DNA from: Pyrinomonadaceae bacterium
GTDB taxonomy: Bacteria; Acidobacteriota; Blastocatellia; Pyrinomonadales; Pyrinomonadaceae
Direction: 5' to 3'
Assembly (NCBI GenBank): GCA_014380365.1
Contig: JACMJZ010000024.1
Coordinates: 1 to 64,000 of the forward strand
DNA length: 64,000 bases
The notes beneath the pieces were generated by a model. That model was not told where the DNA came from, searched no databases, and worked only from the letters and a program-made list of their open reading frames with translations. Every line of letters starts with the position of its first letter. The first letter of the stretch is position 1. The position numbers and the translations under genes are program-made. Positions 43,983 through 53,808 of the stretch are shown here, one piece after another.

Positions 43983-44396
43983 ATGACAATCGCCAGGGGC
44001 AAATACAAGCTTGCCATTAAGCGGACCGAATACGGATTAGGTCTGTTTACTTTGGAACCCATTCCGAAGGGAAAACGCATCATCGAATACACCGGTCCCT
44101 TTGTCTCAAACGAATACGTCGAAAAGAGACCGAACGGCAAGTATTTCTTTGGGGTTAATTCGAAGTGGACTATCGACGGCACGCCTCGCAGCAACACAGC
44201 TCGGTATATCAACCACTCTTGTCGTCCCAATGCTGAAGCAATCATTACCGGACGCCGAGTGTGGATATGGTCGAAACGGGCGATCAAAGCCGGTGAAGAA
44301 CTTTCATACGACTACGGCAAAGATTATTTTGATATTCATATGGGACCAAATGGATGCAAATGTGAAAAGTGTCGAGGTGGAAAAAAGAAGCGTTGA
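43983..44396 (+). CDS. SET-domain protein (putative protein lysine methyltransferase)
   Basis: 137 residues, essentially a bare SET domain. GLGLFTLEPIPKGKRIIEYTGP is the N-terminal SAM-site region, NTARYINHSCRPNA and GEELSYDYGKDYF are the pseudoknot and catalytic Tyr motifs, and CKCEKC is a short post-SET cysteine motif. SET enzymes methylate lysines on proteins; the bacterial target is unknown. It begins 92 bases after tRNA-Asp, with a terminator between, a position that suits an acquired gene. The Lys-rich C-terminus and slightly lower G+C than its neighbours fit this but do not prove it. Confidence 0.92.
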   Translation: MTIARGKYKLAIKRTEYGLGLFTLEPIPKGKRIIEYTGPFVSNEYVEKRPNGKYFFGVNSKWTIDGTPRSNTARYINHSCRPNAEAIITGRRVWIWSKRAIKAGEELSYDYGKDYFDIHMGPNGCKCEKCRGGKKKR

Positions 44397-44591
44397 CTCT
44401 TCCCCTACGTCGAGTTAATCCCAGATTGGTTGTGAAATCGGTAGGGTGGACTTGTTGCTCTGTGCAAGAATGAGCGGCAAGGACGAAAGACTATCCACTA
44501 GTTAACACGAAGTAACGCCAAGTTAGGACGTCAAGCTCGGGAGGTTAGTGTTGTTTCGTGGATCGCATTTTTCAGCTACTGATAGTGCAGC

Positions 44592-45803
44592 ATGATCTCT
44601 GTTGATGAAGCCATCCGGATTGTCCAGGCGCATAGCCGACCGCTTCCAACCGAAAGCGTGGGGTTAACTCACGCGCGCAACCGATTCCTCGCAGAAGATG
44701 TGACCGCTGATTCGGATCTGCCCCCGTTTGATCGTTCGCAGATGGACGGTTATGCAATCCGTGCCGCTGACGTCAGCCACGTTCGGGTGAGTTTGCGAAT
44801 CGTCGGCGAATCCGCGGCGGGTCGCGGCTGGCATCAGCAAATGCAAGCTGGCGAAGCGGTGCGAATCATGACCGGCGCACCCGTTCCCGAAGGCGCCGAT
44901 AGCGTGCAGCAGGTAGAGCTAACGCGCGAGTTGGAAGGCGGAAACGCGGTCGAGGTTCTGCAACCGGTTGTTCAGGGACGATCGATCGTCACGCGCGGCA
45001 GCGAAATCAAAGCAGGTCAGATTATTTTGCGCGCTGGAGAAACTATCGGCGCAGGGGCGATGGCGGTCCTTGCTTCTTTCGGCTACGCACGCGTCAAGGT
45101 GGGACGACGCCCGCGCGTTTCAGTAGTTGCGACAGGGAGCGAGCTGGTGGGCGTCGCCGATAAGCCCGGGCAGGATCAAATACGTGATTCGAATAATTAT
45201 TCCATCCGAGCGTATGCCGAAAGCGCAGGCGCGCAGGTCGAGCAACTGCCGCTTGCCGGCGACGACACGGAACTACTCAAACGCCAGTTTGCCGAAGCCG
45301 CAACGCGCAGCGATATCGTAATTAGTTCCGGCGGTGTTTCCGTCGGTGTCTACGACTTTACGAAGGCGGCTTTGAAAGAACTCGGAGCGGAGATCTTCTT
45401 CGAACGGGTTGCGCTACGCCCCGGCAAGCCGATAGTCTTCGCGCGACTTCCCAATGGAACGCTTGTTTTCGGTCTACCTGGAAATCCAGTCTCCGTTTCA
45501 GTCACCTTTAATCTTTTCGCTCGCACTACGATTCTGGCAATGCAGGGAGCGCAGGCGACTGAGTTGCAGAAGGAAACGGCAGCTCTGACTAAAGACTTAA
45601 AAGGAACGCAGGACCGCGAGAGCTACCTGCCCGCCGAATTGAGCACGAGCAGTGACGGCAGACTGTTGGCGTCGCCATTGAAGTGGGGCGGCTCATCGGA
45701 TTTCATCGCATTTGCGCATGCCACCGCTCTAATCATCGTGCCGAAGGGTAGCGAGCGTTTGGAGGCCGGAGCGACCGTGCAGGTGATGCGTCTTCCTGCG
45801 TGA
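44592..45803 (+). CDS. moeA: Molybdopterin molybdenumtransferase
   Basis: 403 residues. RNRFLAEDVTADSDLPPFDRSQMDGYAI, MTGAPVPEGADSVQQVE, SVVATGSEL and FGLPGNPVSV are MoeA signatures across all four domains. It inserts molybdate into adenylated molybdopterin in the cytoplasm. moaC lies 2.2 kb downstream on the same strand, so cofactor synthesis genes are loosely grouped here. Confidence 0.96.
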   Translation: MISVDEAIRIVQAHSRPLPTESVGLTHARNRFLAEDVTADSDLPPFDRSQMDGYAIRAADVSHVRVSLRIVGESAAGRGWHQQMQAGEAVRIMTGAPVPEGADSVQQVELTRELEGGNAVEVLQPVVQGRSIVTRGSEIKAGQIILRAGETIGAGAMAVLASFGYARVKVGRRPRVSVVATGSELVGVADKPGQDQIRDSNNYSIRAYAESAGAQVEQLPLAGDDTELLKRQFAEAATRSDIVISSGGVSVGVYDFTKAALKELGAEIFFERVALRPGKPIVFARLPNGTLVFGLPGNPVSVSVTFNLFARTTILAMQGAQATELQKETAALTKDLKGTQDRESYLPAELSTSSDGRLLASPLKWGGSSDFIAFAHATALIIVPKGSERLEAGATVQVMRLPA

Positions 45804-45834
45804 ACCCGCCGATTACAGTGTCTTACGATGCAGC

Positions 45835-45970
45835 ACCTAAGCCTTTCTGCTTTGCGGCCCTTTGCGAGTCCTTCGCGTCCCTTGCGGTTTTGCTTTCTTC
45901 CGGCTTTCAACCAAGAACCAAAGAGCCGTGAACCGCAAAGAACGCAGAGGTTTCGCAGAGACACGCGAAG
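45835..45970. repeat. CTTTGCGG/CCGCAAAG dispersed repeat
   Basis: CTTTGCGGCCCTTTGCGAGT on the left and ACCGCAAAGAACGCAGAGG on the right are opposed. Related sequence lies at 13395 and 54313. The element fills the moeA-methyltransferase gap. Confidence 0.7.
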
Positions 45971-46023
45971 AGTGATTGATAACGGAAAATGACGAATTCA
46001 CGTTAACGGTCGGAAACCATCGA

Positions 46024-46884
46024 ATGATTGAGACTGATCGCCAGAGCTGGGGCGCGGACGCACATGAGCGGAAGGTGGAAAATCTCTATGGCGGCGGCAT
46101 AGAGAACTACCTGGGTCATCACGATGGTTATCTGAACTTCGGGCTCTGGGAAGACGGCATCACTGATTACGTCAAGGCAGCGGAAAATCTGGTGCAGCGA
46201 ATGGGCACGCTTCTCGGGCTTGATCACGGCAGCAAACTACTCGACGTCGCACCCGGGATGGGCACGCAGGACATTTATTTATCCCGGAACTTTTCGCCAC
46301 TCTCAATCGACGGGCTCGACGTAACCTGGGGACACGTTGAGCACGGCAGGCGTCGCGCCCGCGAAGCACACCTGGAAGATCGCGTGCGGTTTAGCCATGG
46401 GACGGCCACCGAGATTCCCTTCCCTGACCAAACGTTTACACACGTGTTAAGTATCGAGGGGCCCGAGCACTTTGATACGAGGGAAAAGTTTTTGCAGGAG
46501 GCTCGACGCGTGTTACAACCCGGCGGCGTTATTGCGATGGCTGATTTTATTATGAAGAGACGCCCGCGTAATTTGGTCGAGAAGATCGTCGCGGAAGCAG
46601 CGCGCAGTCTATGGAAAGTCCCCCGCGCGAACGTGTACCCGGCGGACGTCTATGCCGAGAAGATGCATGGCGCCGGTTTTGAAAACGTTACTATCGAGGA
46701 GCTGGGGGCGTTAGTCATTCCGGGCTACTATTTCGAACAGATGAAGCCGGAAACAATCAAAGCGATAACCCGAATCCGCGGTGTCATGTTAGCCCGGCTG
46801 AGTCTGCTGCTGGATGTTGCCGTCTATCGCGGCTTCACCATGGGATTGTTGGAGTATGTTCTCGTGCGAGGCGAACGAAGCTAA
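46024..46884 (+). CDS. SAM-dependent methyltransferase (class I)
   Basis: 286 residues. The SAM loop is LLDVAPGMGTQDI, followed by VTWGHVEHGRRRA (acidic residue after strand 2), the motif for post-I AT EIPFPDQTFTHVLSIE and VLQPGGVIAMADF. The N-terminal YLGHHDGYLNFGLWEDG resembles sterol/tocopherol-type small-molecule methyltransferases. The substrate is not known. An in-frame TTG at 45976 would add 16 residues, but ATG 46024 is preferred. It converges on the plasmalogen desaturase gene. Confidence 0.88.
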   Translation: MIETDRQSWGADAHERKVENLYGGGIENYLGHHDGYLNFGLWEDGITDYVKAAENLVQRMGTLLGLDHGSKLLDVAPGMGTQDIYLSRNFSPLSIDGLDVTWGHVEHGRRRAREAHLEDRVRFSHGTATEIPFPDQTFTHVLSIEGPEHFDTREKFLQEARRVLQPGGVIAMADFIMKRRPRNLVEKIVAEAARSLWKVPRANVYPADVYAEKMHGAGFENVTIEELGALVIPGYYFEQMKPETIKAITRIRGVMLARLSLLLDVAVYRGFTMGLLEYVLVRGERS

Positions 46885-46904
46885 GACGAGCTCGACTCGG
46901 TTTC

Positions 46905-46989
46905 GGTAACGCAAACTGTTAGCTTGCGCTTGGCCAGACAGTTGGGCAGCGATGGCCAACGGCACACAAACCAACAGTTTGCGTTAACG
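46905..46989. repeat. Inverted repeat at convergent gene ends
   Basis: GGTAACGCAAACTGTTAG (left) and CAACAGTTTGCGTTAACG (right), with GGCCAGAC... and GATGGCCAAC forming an inner dyad. The stop codon of the desaturase gene lies in the right arm. Confidence 0.8.
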
Positions 46990-47847
46990 AGCCGACGCTG
47001 CACTCTGCGGCTTCCGAAGTTCATTGACCTTCGCGGTGTGAATGCCCAGTAAAGCCAACGCGCCCTCAAGCCCGCGAAAGAATTTGATCCCGTCCAAAAG
47101 CGAATTAAGCCAGCCGTTGGTGATGCAGTAATGCGTTTCGAATGGCTTGGTATGATGCAGCTCATGATGCGCGGGTTCTAACACCAGGCGAAGGCGCTGC
47201 AACGGCCGGGCAAAAGCAGGAGGGTTTTCCGAATGCGCCCATTTGTGAAACTGGTTCGTCGCCGCTGTTGCTAAAGTCATCAGCGAGACGCAGAGGATCA
47301 AAAACGCCAGCCAGCTCGAAACATCCCTGCCCCACATCAGGTAAAGACAAAACAACAACAATGGAGCAGCCATCAGGCAGACATTTCCGATGGTTGCGGC
47401 GAAAGGGTGCGTGGTGATATCTCTCGGGTAGATATGATGAAGGCGAAACGGTTTCACAAAGTTCGGGCCCAGAACCGGCATGTCTTCCGAACCATAAGTA
47501 TCGGCAGCCCAGTGGACCATGCCTGATACAAAATCACCGGCCAGAAGAGCGATGGGAATGGCGAGAACGACCAGCCAGATCATTTCCTGCTCATAAAGGC
47601 GATTGAGCGACAGGTAAAGATTCGGGAGAAACAAAACGGGAAACAGCGACAGCATCAAATATTCCAAAAAGGAGTGGAATGCCGATTCATGTTTCTGGAC
47701 GCCGCTGTAACCGGTCCGGGGATTCGCAGTCACGTCGTCGGCGTGCGCATTTGCAGCAGCATCCTCGGTCTCTGCCAGGGGGCGCGAAGTCAAATCCCAC
47801 TGAGCAGGCGCGCTAAACGAGCCTCTGTTTTCTACAATTCCTGACAT
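46984..47847 (-). CDS. CarF/PEDS1 (Kua/TMEM189) family plasmanylethanolamine desaturase
   Basis: 287 residues. Three or four membrane helices and the His-rich motifs of the family are present: [37 protein letters not shown] and [20 protein letters not shown]. The family (human PEDS1, Myxococcus CarF) makes the vinyl-ether bond of plasmalogens. No ether-lipid gene is in the window, but the conservation of all His clusters argues for an active enzyme. The N-terminal 50 residues are low-complexity and poorly conserved. Confidence 0.92.
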   Translation of the reverse strand: MSGIVENRGSFSAPAQWDLTSRPLAETEDAAANAHADDVTANPRTGYSGVQKHESAFHSFLEYLMLSLFPVLFLPNLYLSLNRLYEQEMIWLVVLAIPIALLAGDFVSGMVHWAADTYGSEDMPVLGPNFVKPFRLHHIYPRDITTHPFAATIGNVCLMAAPLLLFCLYLMWGRDVSSWLAFLILCVSLMTLATAATNQFHKWAHSENPPAFARPLQRLRLVLEPAHHELHHTKPFETHYCITNGWLNSLLDGIKFFRGLEGALALLGIHTAKVNELRKPQSAASAR

Positions 47848-47993
47848 TGAGCTTTCAGATAGTTTGTCTTGTATCTCTCGTAATACGACGCCGCCCGCTG
47901 GTTGGATTTCAGGAGTTAGGGTTTATAGTAGGATTATTCTGCCAGTCCACCGGAAACGCAATAGTGAAACGGACGGCCGCCCACTACTGTTCC

Positions 47994-48470
47994 ATGAATC
48001 AGCTTTCACACATTGATGACCAGGGTAACGTAAGGATGGTGGATACGAGCGACAAGGCTGTGACCACGCGCGTGGCGACTGCCTCTGCCCGGGTCCTGAT
48101 GTCAGCGGATACTGTCGCCGCGATCCAGGGACACAGAACGCCGAAAGGCGATCCTCTGGAAGCCGCGCGTCTGGCCGGCATCATGGCTGCTAAACGGACC
48201 GCGGATCTGATTCCCCTTTGCCATCCACTGCCGCTTACGCACGTGGATGTGCAGGCCACAATTCAGGACTACGGCGTCTATCTCGAATCGACCGTTTCCA
48301 CTAATGCCCAGACAGGAGTCGAGATGGAAGCGCTGACGGCGGTATCAGTCGCAGCCTTGACGATTTACGACATGTGCAAAGCGCTCGACAAGGGAATCGT
48401 TATTTCCGAGGTGCGTTTGGAACGTAAGACGGGCGGGAAATCAGGCGACTACATCAGGACCGCCCCGTGA
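47994..48470 (+). CDS. moaC: Cyclic pyranopterin monophosphate synthase
   Basis: 158 residues. [30 protein letters not shown] and [27 protein letters not shown] are MoaC signatures with the active-site His, Glu, Asp and Lys. It completes the first step of molybdopterin synthesis after MoaA. ATG 47994 is used; the frame is open much further upstream but similarity begins at MNQLSHID. Divergent from the desaturase gene. Confidence 0.95.
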   Translation: MNQLSHIDDQGNVRMVDTSDKAVTTRVATASARVLMSADTVAAIQGHRTPKGDPLEAARLAGIMAAKRTADLIPLCHPLPLTHVDVQATIQDYGVYLESTVSTNAQTGVEMEALTAVSVAALTIYDMCKALDKGIVISEVRLERKTGGKSGDYIRTAP

Positions 48471-48512
48471 CTCTTGTCAGAACCGCCTGCGTTTGCGGCA
48501 GTTGAAACCAAC

Positions 48513-48604
48513 TGTAGGGGCGTCCCTCCGTGGGCGCCCCATCCTTTCGCTAGCGAGATTGGCGGCAGGATTCTCTGGGGCGCCCACAGAGGGACGCCCC
48601 TACA
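48513..48604. repeat. GGGGCGTCCCTC-type inverted repeat
   Basis: TGTAGGGGCGTCCCTCCGTG and ACAGAGGGACGCCCCTACA are near-perfect complements, each extended by GGGCGCCCC; about 45 bases lie between. Single locus in this window. Confidence 0.9.
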
Positions 48605-48698
48605 AATTAGTTCACAGGCCCCCGGCGCGAAAGACGGAACATCAACTATTTTTCCGGCGTTTAGTGGAGTGTAAGTAAAGGGTCGAACGGAGACTGAA

Positions 48699-49568
48699 AT
48701 GAAATTTCGCAATTCCCGTATTTCCTATGACGCTCGCCCGCAAGCAAAGCTCTTACTTGCAGCGGCGGCTATTTCCGTTGTGCTCTGGTTTATTCCATTT
48801 GCTGAAATCCTTACGTATCCCTTTCGTATCTTCGTCACGTTTATCCATGAAGGCGGACATGCCATCGCCGCCCTGCTGACAGGCAATTCAGTCGACAGCC
48901 TGAGCGTCGCCGCAAACGCCAGCGGCGAAACGTATACAACACAGGGCGGCTTGCTCTCGCAGATGTTCGTGTCCAGCGCCGGCTACATCGGCTCCATGGC
49001 TTATGGAGCCCTGCTATTGATCTTGATTCGGAAGAGTATTGCAGCGCGCGCGGTACTGATCGGATCGGCAGGAATAGTCCTGGCGTTGACGCTCATCTAC
49101 GGCGTCTTCAAGCCCGTGGTTTCGGGCGCAACCTGGTCCGGGATTCCGTTTACGCTGCTCGCGGGGGCGGGGTTAACGGTAGGCTTGATCGCGGTGGCAA
49201 GATTCGCTAGTGCACGCGTGGCGTCATTCTTTGTCAGCTTTCTCGCCGTTCAGCTCGTGCTTAACGCCCTGCTGGATCTGAAAACGGTCTTCTTCCTTTC
49301 GTCACCTTTTGCGCCGGCGGTTCCCACGGACGCGATGAACATGGCTAACGCCACTGGCATTCCCGCCATCTTCTGGGCCGTAACGTGGATTTCGTTATCG
49401 TTGGGAATCTTATGGCTGGCGATGCGCGCCTACGTTGCGGGCCGGAAACAAAAGTCTCTTCCTGGCATAACTCTGAATGATCCGCTCGGCTCTTTTAGTC
49501 TGCCGGAGCTACCTTCAATCGCATCCTCGAAAACCAGAGTATCGGACAGTAGTCCTATTTCCAGGTGA
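48699..49568 (+). CDS. M50B-like membrane metalloprotease family protein
   Basis: 289 residues with about seven membrane segments. The metal motif is FIHEGGHAIAA (HExxH in the third helix), and VLNALLDLKTVFFLSS carries a possible third ligand Asp (ND/LDLKT motif). M50B-like proteins are annotated as intramembrane peptidases, but their substrates are unknown. The C-terminal tail is cytoplasmic and Ser/Pro-rich. It is a single gene flanked by repeats. Confidence 0.8.
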   Translation: MKFRNSRISYDARPQAKLLLAAAAISVVLWFIPFAEILTYPFRIFVTFIHEGGHAIAALLTGNSVDSLSVAANASGETYTTQGGLLSQMFVSSAGYIGSMAYGALLLILIRKSIAARAVLIGSAGIVLALTLIYGVFKPVVSGATWSGIPFTLLAGAGLTVGLIAVARFASARVASFFVSFLAVQLVLNALLDLKTVFFLSSPFAPAVPTDAMNMANATGIPAIFWAVTWISLSLGILWLAMRAYVAGRKQKSLPGITLNDPLGSFSLPELPSIASSKTRVSDSSPISR

Positions 49569-49616
49569 CCGACATCCCTTTGGCTCTAGCAAGATTGCGC
49601 GGCGGCCCTAACCAAG

Positions 49617-49712
49617 CAGAAGCCCGACCGTCAGGGAGGGCTCAGCAATTCTCGAAAGATGGATCTTGCAAGGAATCGAAGGCAGGGAGCCCTTGCTTAC
49701 GCGCGGGCTTCC
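49617..49712. repeat. Dispersed repeat, GCCCGACCGTCAGGGAGGGC family (copy 4, two-block form)
   Basis: The core (49621-49641) and the second block (AGCCCTTGCTTACGCGCGGG, 49689-49708) lie about 50 bases apart, the same layout as 803-870. The element lies between convergent genes. Confidence 0.8.
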
Positions 49713-49723
49713 GCTTGGCTTTC

Positions 49724-52552
49724 CTAAAACTTGTAACGGTAGCGTATCGTCACACCGCGTCCGGCACCGTCCACACCCCAACTAATCCCGCGGTACGACT
49801 TGTCAGCAATGTTTTCGAAATCGACGACCACTTCCGAGCGGTCACCAAAGCGCATTGCGCCGCGCAATCCGACTAACCCATAACCAGGCACGGCGTTAAA
49901 AAGCGGCACATTGCTATTATTGTCGATGACAGTCACACCGTTGATAGTGGCGCCGATTGGCAGCAACCGGTTTTGCAACTGCGCCAAAGTCTCACCGGTT
50001 GAGATCAAGACGGCTGTGCTGCTGGCAGATCCGCAGCCGGTCGGCCCCGGTGTCGTTAGTCCACGCACGCAAGCTCCGCGACGAAAGAAGTTTTGAATGG
50101 TTTCACGCGAACGCGCCGCTCCGGTGCGCCGGTCCGCGAGGTCGAGCGACGAGAGTCGTCTTTGGCGGCCGGCGAGTGTCGAATAGGCTTCGATGTAAAA
50201 ACTTGAGCGAGGCTGGTAACGCAAGCTGACAAAACCTGTAGCCGGCGGGATGCCGCCTTCGACATTCGGAGGCAGACCGTTAAGCAGACTGTGCGCCCGG
50301 ATGTAGGTGAAGTTGCCGTTTGCTATGAACTGTTCGCTAAGGCGGGCGGCGGTGTTGAACTCGACGCCGTTGAAACGCGCGTCGTCGAAGTTTACCCGAA
50401 CCAGCACCGGACTCGTCGGAGCCAATCCAACCGACACCCAACCCCTGCTGTCTTGCGCGATGATTGGTTCACTACCGAGAAGTTTGCCGACGGCCCCCGG
50501 CGGCAGGATTAATGCCTGATCCGAATAAACATTGGTTAGTTTGTTCGTGAAGCCGGTTAGCTCCGCTGAAAACCGCTTGTTGGAAAATCGAAAGCTAAGA
50601 TCGAAGCTGTCGCTCGTTTCAGGGCCGAGGCGCGTCACGGGAATGCCGGAGGACACTGCATCATTGCCGGCCGTAGTGCCGACAAATCCACCAAGACCGA
50701 TGGCCGTCGCGGCGTCGATTTCAAAGCCGGTGCCGACAAGACCAATGATGCCGAGGTCCGTGGTGTTCGGCGCACGAAAGCCGCGCGCGTATTTTGCGGC
50801 GATGTCGAAGCCACGGCCCAGGTTTAGCACTGCGCCAATGCGTCCCGAGAATGCGGCAAAGCGCGCGCTGTCATCGGGAAACAGCGGCAATCCATTCGGG
50901 CCGATAGGTGCGTTCGACGCTTTTGATTTGTACGACGCAACGCTGTAGCGCACCGCCCCGCTCAATCGCAGACGTTCGGGAATCACGGTAAACGCATCCT
51001 GAGCAAAAAAGCCGAAGGAGAGATACTGCGCGCCATTAGGAATGCGCGGACGCGAGGGCGTAACCACCCGCGTGCTCGGATTTGTGCTGAATGCCGGCGC
51101 GGTAATCTTGTCGCGGTAGACGTCAGCGCCGAACAGGAATGTGTTGCGCGTGCCCAGTTGCTTGTCGAGGTAGAAGTTTAAGCCGAACACGTTGGTCCGC
51201 TCGCGCTGGTTGGTTATCGTTCCCAACGGATTTCCCTGCCCGCCCTGATTAACCCGCTCCTCGCGCTGCCCGTTGTAAGAAAAGGTGAACGCGCCATTGT
51301 CGAATATGCTCAGGTGCTGCTTGAAAACGCGCGCGTAAAACAAATCGGTCATCAGGTTGCGCAGGTCGGCAATGAGGTTTCCGTCGCCACCCAGGAGTTG
51401 ATCATAACGTCGGCCGCCGTCCTGTTGATTGCGGGAATAACTCAGGAGCAACTGTGTGGTGTCGTCGAAGTTGTAATTGGCACGAAGCAGTCCGCCATAT
51501 TGCGTGAACGCCGTGTCCGCCAAACGCCCGCCAAAAATATCAGACGGAAGACCGAGCAGCCGCGTCACCGCAGAATGAGAATCAATTCCGCCTGCGGGAC
51601 GTAGCCGGTTGATGCGCCGCGCGTTTGCATTGAACAAGACGCCGTAACGCTTCGTGCCATACGTGAACAGTTGGTTGCCGCCCATGCCGTTAGTTGCCGA
51701 GGAATAAAAGGCACTCGACTTACCATGAAATTCGCCTTCAACATCACCGTAGACGGGCGATTGGGAGATGAAGTTAACTACGCCCCCGAGCACGTCGGAA
51801 CCGTATTGCGAACTCTGCGGCCCGCGCAAGACCTCGACCGTCTCCAGACTGCTCGGTTCGATCAGACTGAAAAACGTGCCGACGCCGCCGCGTTGCGCGC
51901 TCGTCGTGTAGCGGACGCCGTCAACGAAGACCGCGACGTTTCTCCCGGTCAACCCGCGTACAAAAACTGCGCTTAATGAAGGGCTCGTGCGTTGCAGATT
52001 CACCCCCGGCTCCTCGTCGACCACCTGGGCGACGGTTTCCGTGGCCCGATCCAAAATTTCCTTTTCGCTAATAACGTTGACTGGTTGGGCCACGGTGCGC
52101 GCATCGGCGGCTTGTCCAGCTTCCGCGGTTACGGTGACCTCTTCGCTGAGCGCGTTGACCTCCAGCACCACGTTCAACTCTTTGGTGGAGCCCGTCGTTA
52201 GTTGGACTGCGGTGCGGTAGCCACTGAAGCCTGTACGCGTAACTTTCAGCTCGTAGCTTCCGGGAGCGATGTGATCCAGAGTGAACTTTCCGCTGGCGTC
52301 GGTGAGAACTGCGCGCAGCACCGCCTGCTGCGAATGAATCAGCGCCACTTCAGCGCCGGCAACGTTTGCCTGGCTCGCGTCTTTTACAGTGCCCACAATT
52401 CTGGCGTGCGGGCTTTGCTGTACGTAAGTGGTGGCTGGCTGGCCCATGGCGAATGTCGCCGTCAGCTGAATTACGCCGAGGCAGGTCAATGCAAACGAGG
52501 TCAAAACTCGGGAAGCGTTACCAGCCAATCCTAGTGTGTGCATCGTCGCCAT
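49724..52552 (-). CDS. TonB-dependent outer-membrane receptor with carboxypeptidase-regulatory domain
   Basis: 942 residues. A signal peptide is followed by a beta-sandwich domain (ARIVGTVKDASQANVAGAEVAL ... GSYELKVTRTGFSGY), a plug domain (PVNVISEKEILDRATETVAQVVDEEPGVNLQR ... ETVEVLRGPQSSQYGSDVLGGVVNFIS) and a 22-strand barrel ending in YRYKF with the terminal aromatic residue. It imports an unknown ligand such as a siderophore, cobalamin or glycan using TonB. No dedicated periplasmic binding gene is adjacent. Start among TTG 52564, ATG 52552 and ATG 52543 is uncertain. Confidence 0.93.
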   Translation of the reverse strand: MATMHTLGLAGNASRVLTSFALTCLGVIQLTATFAMGQPATTYVQQSPHARIVGTVKDASQANVAGAEVALIHSQQAVLRAVLTDASGKFTLDHIAPGSYELKVTRTGFSGYRTAVQLTTGSTKELNVVLEVNALSEEVTVTAEAGQAADARTVAQPVNVISEKEILDRATETVAQVVDEEPGVNLQRTSPSLSAVFVRGLTGRNVAVFVDGVRYTTSAQRGGVGTFFSLIEPSSLETVEVLRGPQSSQYGSDVLGGVVNFISQSPVYGDVEGEFHGKSSAFYSSATNGMGGNQLFTYGTKRYGVLFNANARRINRLRPAGGIDSHSAVTRLLGLPSDIFGGRLADTAFTQYGGLLRANYNFDDTTQLLLSYSRNQQDGGRRYDQLLGGDGNLIADLRNLMTDLFYARVFKQHLSIFDNGAFTFSYNGQREERVNQGGQGNPLGTITNQRERTNVFGLNFYLDKQLGTRNTFLFGADVYRDKITAPAFSTNPSTRVVTPSRPRIPNGAQYLSFGFFAQDAFTVIPERLRLSGAVRYSVASYKSKASNAPIGPNGLPLFPDDSARFAAFSGRIGAVLNLGRGFDIAAKYARGFRAPNTTDLGIIGLVGTGFEIDAATAIGLGGFVGTTAGNDAVSSGIPVTRLGPETSDSFDLSFRFSNKRFSAELTGFTNKLTNVYSDQALILPPGAVGKLLGSEPIIAQDSRGWVSVGLAPTSPVLVRVNFDDARFNGVEFNTAARLSEQFIANGNFTYIRAHSLLNGLPPNVEGGIPPATGFVSLRYQPRSSFYIEAYSTLAGRQRRLSSLDLADRRTGAARSRETIQNFFRRGACVRGLTTPGPTGCGSASSTAVLISTGETLAQLQNRLLPIGATINGVTVIDNNSNVPLFNAVPGYGLVGLRGAMRFGDRSEVVVDFENIADKSYRGISWGVDGAGRGVTIRYRYKF

Positions 52553-52708
52553 GTTTCGGTTCAAGAATGCTCTGCAAACGAAAAAACCATGCTGCCTGAA
52601 AGCGGTTGAGGAAAACTTGAGCGCAATTCCGGCGGCGGTGGTTCATTTGAGATTACACTGCGACGATGACTACTACTAGCTCTCGTAGGTGAAACTTAAT
52701 TTGTCAGG

Positions 52709-52785
52709 TGTTTAGAGTGCCGACTTCGGTCGGGTCCTTCACACGACCATAGGACCTGGCTAAAGTCGGGACTCTAAACGCCTGT
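52709..52785. repeat. TTTAGAGT-type inverted repeat
   Basis: TTTAGAGTGCCGACTTCGGT (left) and CTAAAGTCGGGACTCTAAA (right), with GGTCC/GGACC inside. It lies between the peptidase and the TonB receptor, which are on the same strand. Confidence 0.8.
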
Positions 52786-52805
52786 TTCCCGATGTTGGAT
52801 TGGAC

Positions 52806-53804
52806 TTAGGAGAGGATGTAAACCGCGCGTTCGATGACCGCGTGGATCGCAGGCAGTACTTGAAACTTGCTTGCCAGGGCGACGAGCAAGAGGGCTAGAG
52901 CAGCCGGGATCAGCTTCGTGAGTTGCGCAATCAGCCCCGTGACATTGCTCTGCTTCTGCTGATTGTCCGCCAGGTTTACCAACCGACGAACGCGGGCCTT
53001 GAACCCCTGGGTGCCTTCCTCGCCGGCAAGGAATGCGACCGCCGGCATAGTCGGCCGAGCGCCAGCGGGAATCAGGCGCCCGATTTTGACGAGGGCCGAA
53101 GCAAGGTCGAGGCCGATCCTGCGATTGCGTCGCACAGCAAATTCATCGGCCGCAGCTTCCGACGCATCCAGCCATGCTCTGTCCAGACCCCGTCCAACCG
53201 GAATGAGCAGCAGATCGCCACAAGCGCAGGCCACAGTTCTCTTCAGGTTGTCGTGAGCCCGAAGGTGACCATTTTCATGCTCGAGGGCGGCGGTGAGTTC
53301 AGCCGGCGTCAGAGATTGGAAAATCAGCCTGGCGATAAATAGTCGCGGGCGAAAAGCACCCACCACAGCTATCAATGGAAACGGGTGCTCAACCTGATAG
53401 GCAGGAACGGTGACCGTAGGAATTTGTATCGGCTCTGCCATGCGTAACCACGCGGCTGTAAGTCGGTCCGTGGCGCGCCATCTGGCAATTCCCCGCACAA
53501 TCGCCGCCGCGATGACGATCAGGGACAAGGTTGCCAGGAGCGCCAGCTTTGCGCTTACGTCTTCATGGCCAACTCGCGGCTCATACCTCAAATACGCCGG
53601 GGCGAATAGAAAAACCACAGCGCCGATACTCAAAGCTACGGGAAGCGTTCTCAGCAGGAAGAGAGCCTGGGCTGAGCGCTGGGCCGACCAACGGTTGACA
53701 CGCCCTCCAAAAATCTTCCAGAGCAACACTGCTATGAGCGAGGCGGCATTATTCAAAACTAGTAACGCCACCAGCAGGACAGTAAGTCCGAGGACAAAAA
53801 ACAT
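52806..53804 (-). CDS. BlaR1/MecR1-type M56 membrane peptidase
   Basis: 332 residues. N-terminal membrane helices, then the M56 zinc site EHENGHLRAHDNLKR (HExxH) and the third ligand in ASEAAADEFAVRR, and a last membrane helix (LIPAALALLLVALASKF). No penicillin-binding sensor domain follows, so it does not sense beta-lactams like BlaR1. It probably cleaves or controls the BlaI-type repressor encoded four bases upstream, in response to an unknown envelope signal. Confidence 0.9.
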   Translation of the reverse strand: MFFVLGLTVLLVALLVLNNAASLIAVLLWKIFGGRVNRWSAQRSAQALFLLRTLPVALSIGAVVFLFAPAYLRYEPRVGHEDVSAKLALLATLSLIVIAAAIVRGIARWRATDRLTAAWLRMAEPIQIPTVTVPAYQVEHPFPLIAVVGAFRPRLFIARLIFQSLTPAELTAALEHENGHLRAHDNLKRTVACACGDLLLIPVGRGLDRAWLDASEAAADEFAVRRNRRIGLDLASALVKIGRLIPAGARPTMPAVAFLAGEEGTQGFKARVRRLVNLADNQQKQSNVTGLIAQLTKLIPAALALLLVALASKFQVLPAIHAVIERAVYILS

Positions 53805-53808
53805 TGCT

